Source: Clostridiales bacterium (GTDB taxonomy: Bacteria; Bacillota; Clostridia; Christensenellales; JAISNN01). Taken from it: a stretch of 60,120 bases of DNA. The DNA lies in the NCBI GenBank assembly GCA_031276195.1, contig JAISNN010000019.1, positions 1 to 60,120 on the forward strand, given 5' to 3'. A program made the position numbers and the translations under genes. Positions 45,496-53,993 of this stretch are shown here, one piece after another; the stretch's first letter is position 1, and each line of letters starts with the position of its first letter. The notes beneath the pieces were generated by a model that was given only the letters and a program-made list of their open reading frames with translations, was not told where the DNA came from and ran no database searches.

Positions 45496-46008
45496 ATGAA
45501 ATATATGCCGGATAAAAAACAACCTCGATATGCCATGACTCCCGGTATCGGCGTCGCTTTAAGTTACGCCGTTACGGTAGTTGTGTGCGTTGCGGGGTTG
45601 ATTTTTTATTACGACAAATCTTCGGGAACGTTTTCGTTCTCGCCGAATTCCGACGCGAAAACGATTTTGATTTTATTCGCCGCGTTTTTCGCGCTTACGG
45701 GCGCGGTTTTTCTTCCGAAATGGCTGGCGCGCTATACGTTCGACGAACGGGGAGTCAAGGAGTCCGCCGCCGGGATCGCGAAAAAATTCGTCGCATGGGA
45801 GAACGTCAAGGAAGTACGCTATTCCGTGTACGGAACGAAACCGCTCCTTTTTATATCCGAATACCCCTTGGACGGGCTTAGTTATTCCGAAATCAAAAAA
45901 ATTAAAGCGCAAATCACCGTCATATGCTCGATGAAAACGCTGGAAGCGGTTAGGGCGTTCTATAAAGAAAAGATAGTCAATTATCCCGAAAATTCCGTGG
46001 TGGTTTAA
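45496..46008 (+). CDS. Small membrane protein with PH-like C-terminal domain
   Basis: 170 residues. Two membrane helices (about 18-42 and 57-80), then a cytoplasmic domain of about 85 residues (ARYTFDERGVKESAAGIAKK, FVAWENVKEVRYSVYG) with the strand pattern of small bacterial PH or YcxB-like domains; this assignment is tentative. The frame is open back to 45277, but that part lies in a 71-bp tandem repeat whose period breaks the frame, so the ATG at 45496 is chosen. Its ribosome site is weak. A terminator hairpin follows 40 bp after the stop. Confidence 0.65.
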   Translation: MKYMPDKKQPRYAMTPGIGVALSYAVTVVVCVAGLIFYYDKSSGTFSFSPNSDAKTILILFAAFFALTGAVFLPKWLARYTFDERGVKESAAGIAKKFVAWENVKEVRYSVYGTKPLLFISEYPLDGLSYSEIKKIKAQITVICSMKTLEAVRAFYKEKIVNYPENSVVV

Positions 46009-46048
46009 AAGTTTTTAAACTTAAAATAAAATATGAGAATAAAGGATG

Positions 46049-46084
46049 CGGGGAGAAACTTTTTTGTAAAAAGTTTTCTCCCCG
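46049..46084 (+). terminator. Dispersed terminator-type hairpin
   Basis: CGGGGAGAAACTTTTTT and AAAAAGTTTTCTCCCCG, 40 bp after the stop at 46008. Almost identical to 8841-8878. Confidence 0.75.
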
Positions 46085-46465
46085 TACCCCTTTTCAAAAA
46101 CTTTTAGTAATTTTAATGCTATGCAAATTGCCGTTAAGTTCGGGATTTTCGGTAATTCACATGGAAACAAACTACGGTTAAAGCGGCGTAAAAATTCCCC
46201 TCCGGGGGAGGGGTAGGGGTGGGGCGGCTCTTTTTTTTTCAAAAACTTTTAGTAATTTTAATGCTATGTAAATTACAGTTAAATTCGGGATTTTCGGTAA
46301 TTCAAAAGGAAACAAACTGCGGTTAAACCGGCGTAAAAATTCCCCTCCGTGGGAGGGGTAGGGGTGGGGCGGTTCTTTTTTTCAAAAACTTTCGGTAATT
46401 TTGAGGAAAACAAACTACGGTTAAACAAGGGTAAAAATAATTACTAAAAGTTTTTGAAAGAGGGT

Positions 46466-46502
46466 GCGGGAGAAAAACTTTTTTCAAAAAGTTTTCTCCC
46501 GC
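46466..46502 (-). terminator. Dispersed terminator-type hairpin after spoIIE
   Basis: GCGGGAGAAAAACTTTTTT and AAAAAGTTTTCTCCCGC, 32 bp past the minus-strand spoIIE stop. Confidence 0.75.
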
Positions 46503-46534
46503 AATTTTTCATTCAAAGCAAAAAACGCCTAAAT

Positions 46535-48565
46535 CTAATTTATTTTTTCAAAGATCCGCAAAACGATGACGGAGAGGTCGTCGCGCACGCCGTTTTCGAC
46601 CGCTTTACTCATTATCAAATCCGCCAAGAGTTGCGGATTTTTTGTTTTCGAGGCGGCGACGAGGTTTTTGAGTCCGTCGCCGTCGAACGCTTCTCCCACG
46701 CCGTCGCTGACCATAACGACGAGATCGTCCGGCAAAAGCGTTTTTTCGCTTGCGACGGGTGTTGCCGCATCGGAAGTCCCGAGGGGAAGGGCGCGGCTTT
46801 CGATTATTTCGGCTTGACCTTTACGTCTTATATATCCGTCGTGCGAACCCATTTTAATGAAATTCGCCGCGCCGTTTTTCAGGTCGATAACGCACATATC
46901 CAGCGTCGCGAATCCCCCGTCGTTTACGCCGCAGAGGAGGCGGTTCACGAGGTATAGAAGCGCGTCGTCCGTGAAGCCCGCGCGGTAAAAATTTTCGATC
47001 AGACCGATTGCGTTTTCGCTCAGTCTGCCCGCTTTTTCGCCGTGTCCCATACCGTCGGACAGCGCGGCGATAAACTTATCGCCCCCGACTTTCATCGCGC
47101 TTTTCGCGTCGCCGTTGACGCGTTCGCGCGCGAGAGAAGCCTCGCCGTATATAACGTCGAAACGGTTCGCGGCTTTCAGCCCGACCGCCGCCGCGCCCTT
47201 ATACGGAATATCGGCGTATGCCGCGGTGAGTTTTTGTCCGACCGCTCCCCCGACCGTCTTTATCAGGGCGGGATTGCACGCGTCGAGTTCGTTTACGACG
47301 ACGAAAACGTCTATGTTTTCTCCCTCTCCGCATATCGCCGCGCCGAGGCACGGAATGCCGGCGGCGTCGAGCGATTCGGAAATACTCCGTTCAAAATCCC
47401 TTTCGAACGAAACGCCGGAGCGTTCGAGCGAGAGTTTTTTGAATATCTCCGCGACGCCTCCGAACTGCGCCGCCATAAGGATTTTCTTTTCGTCGCCGTC
47501 CTCCGCCATACGCAAAATGAGCGACGTTATATCGGCGAAAGCGCGGTATAGACCCTCCGTTTTGAGCGATGCGGCAAGGCGGCAGCCGTTGACCATAGAG
47601 CGTTCGGGCGCGTCCTTTTTGCCGTCCCCGAACATAACGGACGAAAGGGATAAAGCCGCTTTTTTGGGAATGGCGGCGGCGGAAGCGGAGCCTATCAGCA
47701 CGGCGCAATTTTCAATAATATTCAGTTCGGAAAAGCCGTTCATAACCCCCGCCTGAATGAAAAACGCGAAAAAGACAGCGAAAGCCGAGAGATAGACCGA
47801 CACGGGGCGGACGAACGCGCCCGCCGCCGCCATAACGACGAGACAGGCGAGGGGAAACATATCCGCATCGAAAAAAGCCGCGCCTATACCCGCGGCGGCG
47901 GCGGCGTAAAAGGCGGTATGCGCGCCGCGGGACACCCCTCCGGTATGCAAAAAAAAGCAGATCAAAAAGGCGGCGGCGGCATAAAAAACGCCCTTAGATC
48001 CGAGAAATTCAAAGGCGTAAAGACCGAGGAAAAACACGGAAAAAAGAAGGTACAGAGCCGCCCTTTCGTCTGCGGAAAATCCCCCTTCGTACCGCTTTAC
48101 GCGGCGGACGGAAAGGGCGCGCGAAAGCACGCAAAAAGCGTATGTAAAAAAGGCGGCGAGGAGGACGGTCAGGGCGGCTTTTACGAGCGCGCCGCCGTCG
48201 CCGTGAGAAAAAAACAGGACGGGCAGACGGCAGAGAGCGGCGGCGAAGCAGATCGAAAAAACGGGGGGCTTTCTTTTTATTTTATAGCATACGTAATACA
48301 GCGGAATGAATACCGCCGCCGGCAGAGCCGCGGAGAAAAGGTTTGCGAACGACGCGCCGCCGACCGCCGCCGCCGCGAAATAGACGGGCGCTAAGACGAC
48401 GAGGTTTTCACCCGAAAAGACGAGCGAGGAAAAGAACGCGATCGACGCGGGTTCATAGTCCAGCCCCGATTTCGCGCGTGAAAGTACGGCGAAAAAAATA
48501 AAAAAAATCGGGTATTTTATCAGTTTTTTTAGGAATCCGTTTTTTTTTGCGTTCGGTTTTTTCAT
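46535..48565 (-). CDS. spoIIE: Stage II sporulation protein E (PP2C-type phosphatase)
   Basis: 676 residues. The N-terminal half has about ten membrane helices (residues 15-320). A linker domain follows (about 325-470), then a C-terminal PP2C/SpoIIE phosphatase (about 470-676) with the metal-binding LSDGMGHGEKAGRLSENAI and VMVSDGVGEAFDGDGL motifs and the final RDDLSVIVLRI. SpoIIE dephosphorylates SpoIIAA and so releases sigma-F in the forespore; it also acts at the polar septum. The protein is shorter than B. subtilis SpoIIE (827), mainly in the middle. AAAGGT lies 8 nt before the ATG. With yyaC it supports sporulation in this organism. Confidence 0.93.
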   Translation of the reverse strand: MKKPNAKKNGFLKKLIKYPIFFIFFAVLSRAKSGLDYEPASIAFFSSLVFSGENLVVLAPVYFAAAAVGGASFANLFSAALPAAVFIPLYYVCYKIKRKPPVFSICFAAALCRLPVLFFSHGDGGALVKAALTVLLAAFFTYAFCVLSRALSVRRVKRYEGGFSADERAALYLLFSVFFLGLYAFEFLGSKGVFYAAAAFLICFFLHTGGVSRGAHTAFYAAAAAGIGAAFFDADMFPLACLVVMAAAGAFVRPVSVYLSAFAVFFAFFIQAGVMNGFSELNIIENCAVLIGSASAAAIPKKAALSLSSVMFGDGKKDAPERSMVNGCRLAASLKTEGLYRAFADITSLILRMAEDGDEKKILMAAQFGGVAEIFKKLSLERSGVSFERDFERSISESLDAAGIPCLGAAICGEGENIDVFVVVNELDACNPALIKTVGGAVGQKLTAAYADIPYKGAAAVGLKAANRFDVIYGEASLARERVNGDAKSAMKVGGDKFIAALSDGMGHGEKAGRLSENAIGLIENFYRAGFTDDALLYLVNRLLCGVNDGGFATLDMCVIDLKNGAANFIKMGSHDGYIRRKGQAEIIESRALPLGTSDAATPVASEKTLLPDDLVVMVSDGVGEAFDGDGLKNLVAASKTKNPQLLADLIMSKAVENGVRDDLSVIVLRIFEKIN

Positions 48566-49244
48566 ATAAAAATACCTTTTTAACCGGGATTTTTTCTTTG
48601 AGGCTTTTTTGAATACGGCTTGTTTTTTTCGGTTGAATCCGTGAGTTTTTTGAATTCGTGAATTTTCGGCTTTAAATTTTTCCGTTTCGGCATTTTTTTG
48701 GTTTTAAATTTTTTTGGATTCACGGATTTAGCGTTTTTTGAATCCGGCGGTTTAGGCATCGCTGCATTTTTTTGAATTTCTTAAATTCAACGTCAAAATT
48801 TAACTAACGGCGGTCAAAAAATTATATCAACGTCAAAATTCAACTAACGGCAGTCAAAAAATTATATCAGCGTCAAAATTCAACTAACGGCGGTCAAAAA
48901 ATTATAGCAAAAAAACTCCGCGTATAGTTTCCGCTTTTGTTGTTTTTTGAGGAATTAAAAAATATACGGCGGCAATAAAAACACCCCTTCGCAGGAGGGG
49001 GTTAATGGACGTGGCGGTTGATAATAAATAGTGGTCAGTGATTAGTGGTCGGCATTCCAAAATTCCCCTCCGTGGGAGGGGATAAAGGGGTGGGGCGACC
49101 GAATAGAAAAAAGCAATGGATTTAATTAAAAGCAAAGAGAGATGAAATTCCCCTCCGCGGGAGGGGTGTAGGAGTGGGTGGCAATTCGGAAAGGATAAAA
49201 CGAAAAAAGAAGAGTTTTTACAAGGATACCGTTCATACATTTAT
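48566..49244. repeat. Spacer with 40-bp repeats and GC-rich elements
   Basis: Three exact-period 40-bp units (CGTCAAAATT at 48791, 48831 and 48871). Three reverse-oriented GC-rich elements follow at 48981-49016 (degenerate), 49061-49098 and 49147-49181. No gene is supported. Confidence 0.85.
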
Positions 49245-49736
49245 TTACACTTTTCGCCACAATTCGTAAATTTCGCAATCGGCGTGGTCGTCGTAAGGGA
49301 ATTTTCCGTGTAAGATTTTTTGTATTTCCACGGCTTTTTCGCGCGAAGAAAATATCCCGTATTCGTTCAAATCGGCGGGGTTTATCACTCCGTCAAATCC
49401 GCCGCAGTTTGTAACCGCGCTTATCATAGTCGTCGTCTCGCTCAAATCGTAGCCGCAAAACTCGAAGTCTTTGCCGGGAGTATGCGCGGTTTTCGGGGTA
49501 TTTTTAAAAGCGGCGATAATTTGTTCGTCTTTACGCAAAGGTTTTTTGCGGCTTTGTGGCGAAACTTTGGGACACAAACAACAGTCGTAAGTTACTATTT
49601 CTTTTCGTCCTTTAATCGAAGAAAATTTTTCGTAGCGTTCCGTTGGATAAAATCTTTCGGCAACGTAGTATTCGGGAACGCCGTCGGTTTCCCGTTCATC
49701 GGTAGGGGGAAATGTTTCGCGTCCATTATGTTTCAT
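49245..49736 (-). CDS. Hypothetical cytoplasmic protein
   Basis: 163 residues, not recognised. It is acidic to neutral, with no signal peptide or membrane helix. It contains a Cys-rich patch, YDCCLCPKVSPQSRKKP, near residue 50, and further Cys in FCGYDL and NCGGFDG. The start at 49736 is chosen because GAGGAA lies 9 nt upstream. A minus-strand promoter at 49877-49906 leaves a leader of about 140 nt. It stands alone between spoIIE and the divergent MetRS-like gene. Confidence 0.75.
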   Translation of the reverse strand: MKHNGRETFPPTDERETDGVPEYYVAERFYPTERYEKFSSIKGRKEIVTYDCCLCPKVSPQSRKKPLRKDEQIIAAFKNTPKTAHTPGKDFEFCGYDLSETTTMISAVTNCGGFDGVINPADLNEYGIFSSREKAVEIQKILHGKFPYDDHADCEIYELWRKV

Positions 49737-49876
49737 AATGTATAATTCCTCGTTTATTATCCGCATTTTAGTGAAAAAAGACCGTAAACCCGCCGTGCGT
49801 TGAAATCTATATACCCGTTAAATTTTCAAATTCGGAGTCGCGGGGATTGAAGCACGCCATTTAACCTTACGCAATC

Positions 49877-49906
49877 ATTATATACCATATACGGAAATAA
49901 TGTCAA
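49877..49906 (-). promoter_or_regulatory. Promoter of hypothetical gene at 49245
   Basis: On the minus strand: TTGACA (49901-49906), 18-nt spacer, TATAAT (49877-49882). Confidence 0.7.
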
Positions 49907-49994
49907 TAGGAATATACGGGAATTTTAGGGGAGATTTTTTATTGTCGAAAGGCGCGGTTTGCCGATAAATATACGGAAAGCGTGGCATAAAAAC

Positions 49995-50023
49995 TTGCCA
50001 AAAGGCCGGTAAAGTGGTACAAT
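49995..50023 (+). promoter_or_regulatory. Possible promoter of MetRS-like gene
   Basis: TTGCCA (49995-50000), 17-nt spacer, TACAAT (50018-50023). The gene starts 850 bp downstream, so a second promoter inside the repeats is possible. Confidence 0.5.
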
Positions 50024-50027
50024 ATTA

Positions 50028-50087
50028 TATAATGGTTAAACTTTTCAATCAAACGTACGCTGGATTAAAAAGTTTAATCAGTATAAT
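50028..50087. mobile_element. Short MITE-like element
   Basis: TATAATGGTTAAACTTTT and AAAAGTTTAATCAGTATAAT as imperfect inverted ends around TCAATCAAACGTACGCTGGA, the same core as at 9111-9172. Confidence 0.6.
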
Positions 50088-50129
50088 AGGAATAGTTTTA
50101 TCAATTTAAAAACAATATAAAGAACGCAA

Positions 50130-50600
50130 AAACACGGCAAAGATAATTAAAAACGGGATAAAAATAGGGCAAAAACAAGGTAAAAACACGCTAAAAATAG
50201 GGCAAAAACAAGGCGAAAACAGGGCGAAAACACGCTAAAATACGCTAAAAACACGGCAAAAACGGGATAAAAACAAGGCAAAAATAGGGCGAAAACACGC
50301 TAAAAACGGGGTAAAAATAGGGCAAAAACGGGATAAAAATAGGGCAAAAACAAGGCAAAAACAAGGCAAAAACGGGATAAAAATAGGGCAAAAATAGGGC
50401 AAAAACGGGATAAAAACAAGGCAAGAATAGGGCGAAAACAAGGTGAAAACACGCTAAAATACGCTAAAAACACGGCAAAAACACGCTAAAAATAGGGTAA
50501 AAATAGGGTGAAAATAGGGCGAAAACAAAGTAAAAACAAGGCAAAAACATGGTAAAAACAAGGCAAAAACGTGGTAAAAATAGGGCAAAAATAAAATAAA
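50130..50600. repeat. 11-bp phased A-tract array
   Basis: About 40 units such as AAAAATAGGGC, AAAAACAAGGC, AAAAACGGGAT and AAAAACACGCT. Starts fall every 11 bp (for example 50160, 50171, 50182, 50193). A-tracts repeated at the helical pitch should produce strongly curved DNA. The long minus-strand open frame across it is only the repeat translated. Confidence 0.8.
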
Positions 50601-50639
50601 AAAACATCAAAATACGATAAAAACAGAATGCGAAATGCA

Positions 50640-50865
50640 AAAGAACACAAGAAAAATAGGCAAAAATAGAGTATAAAAACGTAAAAAAAAACGGTAAGAA
50701 CCATAGGAAATAAAGCATAAAAACGTAAAAAAAACGGTGAAAACCATAGGAAATAAAGCATAAAAACGTAAAAAAAACGGTAAAAACCGTAGGAAATAAA
50801 ATATATAAAAACGTAAAAAAAACGGTAAAAACCGTAGGAAATAAAATATATAAAAACGGAGAACG
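50640..50865. repeat. 43-bp tandem repeat before MetRS-like gene
   Basis: AGGAAATAAA units at 50705, 50748, 50791 and 50836, each with AAAACGGTRAAAACC. They run up to the start of the gene at 50870, whose Shine-Dalgarno (CGGAGAACGGA) is weak. Confidence 0.8.
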
Positions 50866-50869
50866 GAAT

Positions 50870-53104
50870 ATGGCGCACTACAAAAGACCCGAATTTCCCA
50901 AAAGGATTGTCATTACGGCGGGAATGCCGAACGGAAACAAGCCCTTGCATATCGGCCATGTCGGCGCGATTTTTCTCTGGGCGGACGCTTACGCGCGCTA
51001 TATGCGCGACAATATCGGGAACGAAAACGTCATTTTTGTGTCGGGAACGGACGGCTTCGGCTCGGTCGCGGAGGAAAAATACAGAAAACTCCGCGAGGCG
51101 GGAGAATATGACGGCACGATCGCCGATTACGTCGGCGGATATCACGAAATTCAAAAAAACACCTTGAAAAAATACGGCGTTTCTTTGAATCTTTTCGCCG
51201 CGTCGTGCTTCGGAAAATCCTACGAACATCACAAAAAAATGTCCGATTATTTCTTTGAAACTATGTTGAAAAACGGTTATATGGAGAAAAAAACGGGCGA
51301 ACAATTCTATGATAAAGACGCCGATATGATCCTGAACGGCAGGCAGGTAGAGGGAAAATGCCCCATCGACGGTTGCAAATCGGAGGTCGGCTATGCGGAC
51401 GAATGCTCTCTCGGGCATCAATATTCGCCGTCGGAACTTATCGATCCGGTCAGTACGCTTACGGGGAAAAAACCCGAAATGATCGCCGTCAATAACTACT
51501 ATTTGAGGTTGGAAGCCTTCCGCGAAGAGATCAGGGCTTGGTGCGACAAGTTGGAAAAAACGGGCTCGGCGCGGAAATTTATGATTCGCGATATGCGCGA
51601 CTTTTTGCAGCCGCCTATGCTTTTCATCTCCGAATCGGCAAAGGACGAAATCGACAAAATCACGGGGAAATTGCCGACGCATTCCTATTTTCACGACGAA
51701 AAAAACAAGCGCGTACAGTTGAAATTCGCGTCCGTCGAGGAGCGCGACAAGGCGTGCGGCGTTTTGAAGGAATCGGGGATAAGATACCGCTCGAATAAAA
51801 CTCTCGCGCCTTTCAGAATCTCGGGGAACGCCAAATGGGGAATCCCTCTGCCCGCCGTCCCCGACGGCTCGACGGACGGACTGACCTTTTATGTCTGGCC
51901 CGAATCGCTTTGGGCTCCGATTTCGTTCACGGATACCTACCTTTCGGGGGAGGGAGAGCGGACGGGAGAGGGTTCCGGCTGGCGCGATTGGTGGTGCGAA
52001 AAGGACGCTAAGGTCGTGCAGTTCATAGGCGAGGACAACGTGTTTTTTTACTGTCTCGCGCAGACGGGGCTTTTTCTCGCGATGCAGGGCAAGGATTACG
52101 GCATAGAAGCCGCGGACGGCAAACTCAATCTTACCTACGTCGCCGCGAATAAGCACCTCTTGACGAATAACGCGAAGGCAAGCAGCAGCGGAGTTTATAA
52201 AGCCCCGACCGCGGACAGCCTCTTGGAACACTATACCGTCGAACAGTTGAGAATGCACTTTTTGGGGCAGGGGATCAGTACGGCGACGGCGAATTTCCGC
52301 TCGAAGGTCTTTTCGCCCGAAGAATGCCAAAAGGGGGGCGACCCCGTTTTGTTGCAGGGGAATATATTGACGAATATTTTTAACCGAATCGTGCGTTCGG
52401 TTTTCTATTCATTGCAACAGTATTTCGGAGGGAAACTGCCGTCGTCGGAGTATGCCGAAAAGGGCGTGAAAGAGGGCTTGGAAGCGAGGTATAGTACCGC
52501 GTTAAATGGCGGGGGAAAAGAGGATAAAGGGAATGCGGAATGCGCGGCGGAAAAGCCAGGAAATAGTACAGGAAACGGTTGTAAAGAGAGTGCGGAAGCG
52601 CGGTATAGCGCCGCGTTAAATGGCGGGGAATGCGCGGTTAGAAACAATACGGAAAACGGTTGTAAAGAGGGGGCGGAAGCGCGGTACAGTACCGCGTTGA
52701 AACCGTCTGAGGACGCGATAGACAGGGCGGCGGCGGCGTTGGAAAAATACGAGGAGTTTTTTGCGAAATATGAATTTAATAACGCGGTCGGAGTGATCGA
52801 CGAATATTTCCGTTCGGCAAATCAATATTGGGCGGAAAAGTCGAAAACCGACGATTTGTCCGCGCGCGCGCGGCTGATCGCGGACACGGTTCACGTCGTC
52901 AAGACGGGCGTTTTGATGCTGCACGCGCTCGCGCCGGACGGCGCGGAACTCGTCGCGGAATATATGAACGCGGGGAATAGGCTTTTTGATTGGAACAACG
53001 CCTTGAAAACCTTTGACGAGGTTTGCCCGGACGTCGAAGGATTTAGATTTATAGAGCCGCGGTTCGACTTCTTTAAAAAACACGAAAGTCAACTCGGAAC
53101 GTGA
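50870..53104 (+). CDS. Methionyl-tRNA synthetase-like class I ligase with repeat insertion and altered KMSKS
   Basis: 744 residues. Class I catalytic domain with the HIGH motif in NKPLHIGHVGA (27-30) and a MetRS-type zinc knuckle CPIDGC..ADECSLGHQYSPSEL (164-190). The KMSKS loop is NNAKASSSGVYKA (436-440 KASSS), so the second lysine is missing. The alpha-helical anticodon-binding region begins after about 490. Residues about 531-613 are an insertion of three repeats starting EARYSTALNGG. Each encodes a CGCGGTATAGTACCGCG-type palindrome (52485-52501, 52599-52615, 52680-52696; spacings 114 and 81 nt). The C-terminal tRNA-binding domain of some MetRS is absent. Either the cell's MetRS or a class I tRNA ligase paralogue of changed function. 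Confidence 0.85.
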   Translation: MAHYKRPEFPKRIVITAGMPNGNKPLHIGHVGAIFLWADAYARYMRDNIGNENVIFVSGTDGFGSVAEEKYRKLREAGEYDGTIADYVGGYHEIQKNTLKKYGVSLNLFAASCFGKSYEHHKKMSDYFFETMLKNGYMEKKTGEQFYDKDADMILNGRQVEGKCPIDGCKSEVGYADECSLGHQYSPSELIDPVSTLTGKKPEMIAVNNYYLRLEAFREEIRAWCDKLEKTGSARKFMIRDMRDFLQPPMLFISESAKDEIDKITGKLPTHSYFHDEKNKRVQLKFASVEERDKACGVLKESGIRYRSNKTLAPFRISGNAKWGIPLPAVPDGSTDGLTFYVWPESLWAPISFTDTYLSGEGERTGEGSGWRDWWCEKDAKVVQFIGEDNVFFYCLAQTGLFLAMQGKDYGIEAADGKLNLTYVAANKHLLTNNAKASSSGVYKAPTADSLLEHYTVEQLRMHFLGQGISTATANFRSKVFSPEECQKGGDPVLLQGNILTNIFNRIVRSVFYSLQQYFGGKLPSSEYAEKGVKEGLEARYSTALNGGGKEDKGNAECAAEKPGNSTGNGCKESAEARYSAALNGGECAVRNNTENGCKEGAEARYSTALKPSEDAIDRAAAALEKYEEFFAKYEFNNAVGVIDEYFRSANQYWAEKSKTDDLSARARLIADTVHVVKTGVLMLHALAPDGAELVAEYMNAGNRLFDWNNALKTFDEVCPDVEGFRFIEPRFDFFKKHESQLGT
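52460..52708 (+). repeat. Palindromic element, three in-frame copies in MetRS-like gene
   Basis: Copies at 52485-52501, 52599-52615 and 52680-52696, read as Ala-Arg-Tyr-Ser-Thr/Ala-Ala-Leu. The intervals of 114 and 81 nt are both multiples of three. Confidence 0.9.
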
Positions 53105-53993
53105 AAAAGGTTAAAAAAATCAGATCGTGAAAAAATTAAACGAATAAGACCGCAGACAAAGAACGGCGGAAATAAACCGCGAAAAAATTACGCGGTAGAT
53201 GACGCAAGAAAAATTACGCGGTAGATAACGCGCGAAAAAATTAGGCTGTGGATAACGTAAAGGAAAAATTTTACGGATTTTCGTGAAAAATTCAAAAAAC
53301 GGCTCAAAAACGCTTGACATAGACGACGACGACGACGACGTATACTTAATTATTCAAGGCATATTGTGGATATCGGGATAAAACGCGGCGGATAAGTCTG
53401 TTTTTTTGAAGAGAAAGGATGAAAATTTAAGAAAAAGAGGAAAGTTCGCCCCACCCCTTGTTCCCCTCCCACGGAGGGGAATATAACGTAGATAGTACGC
53501 ACAAAACACAAACGAAATTTAAAACGCCAAAATGACTTAGAATTCGGAAATACAAAAAAGTTTTAAGGGCAGACGGAGTATAAATAAAATAAGGTCAAAA
53601 AAAGTATAAAGAGAATTATGAGGATAATAAGAGGTCGCCCCACCCCTTGCCCCTCCCACGGAGGGGAATATAACGTAAATAGTACGCACAAAACACAAAC
53701 GAAATTTAAAACGTCAAAATGACTTAGAATTCGGCAATACAAAAAAGTTTTAAGGGCAGGCGGAGTATAAATAAAATAAGGTCAAATAGAGTATAAAGAG
53801 AATTCGGAAATACAAAAGAAACTTAAAAAATGTTGAACGAAATTTAAGATACAAAAAGATTTCAAACGTCAAAAAAAATTCTCAAAAAAGTTTTAAGGGC
53901 AGACGGAGTATAAATAAAATAAGGTCAAACGGAGTATAAAGAGAATCCGGAAATACAAAAAAATCCAAAAAAAAGTTCAAAACGGTGAAAAAA
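53105..53993. repeat. Spacer with 190-bp duplicated block
   Basis: GC-rich elements at 53447-53482 and 53636-53670 head two copies of a roughly 190-bp block (ATAACGTARATAGTACGCACA flank, given here in part). Its AAAGTTTTAAGGGCAG.CGGAGTATAAATAAAATAAGG section appears a third time near 53890. A promoter with microsatellite spacer is at 53314-53346. No gene. Confidence 0.8.
53314..53346 (+). promoter_or_regulatory. Promoter with (GAC)6 microsatellite spacer
   Basis: TTGACA (53314-53319) and TATACT (53341-53346) are separated by 21 nt made of TA, six GAC triplets and a final G. Loss of one triplet would give 18 nt, close to the optimum, so strength should change stepwise with repeat number. It points toward the ABC transporter genes. 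Confidence 0.65.

Larger units (their letters stand above)
46009..46534. repeat. Spacer with two terminator hairpins and two GC-rich elements
   Basis: Hairpins at 46049-46084 and 46466-46502. Between them, a roughly 146-bp block is duplicated (CAAAAACTTTTAGTAATTTT at 46092 and 46238), each ending in a reverse-oriented GC-rich element (46194-46228, 46339-46372). No gene. Confidence 0.8.

Noticed and set aside
47549-47566. CGCGGTATAGAC in spoIIE as a 29th palindrome copy
   Set aside because: Only the left half matches and it encodes residues fitting the protein; likely chance.
49980-50869. T-box or SAM riboswitch before the MetRS-like gene
   Set aside because: No T-box core sequence or SAM aptamer was found; the leader is repeats and A-tracts.
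50235-52330. Long minus-strand ORFs opposite the A-tract array and the MetRS-like gene (68, 84 and 614 codons)
   Set aside because: They are antisense to a well-supported gene or translations of the 11-bp repeat; composition is not protein-like.
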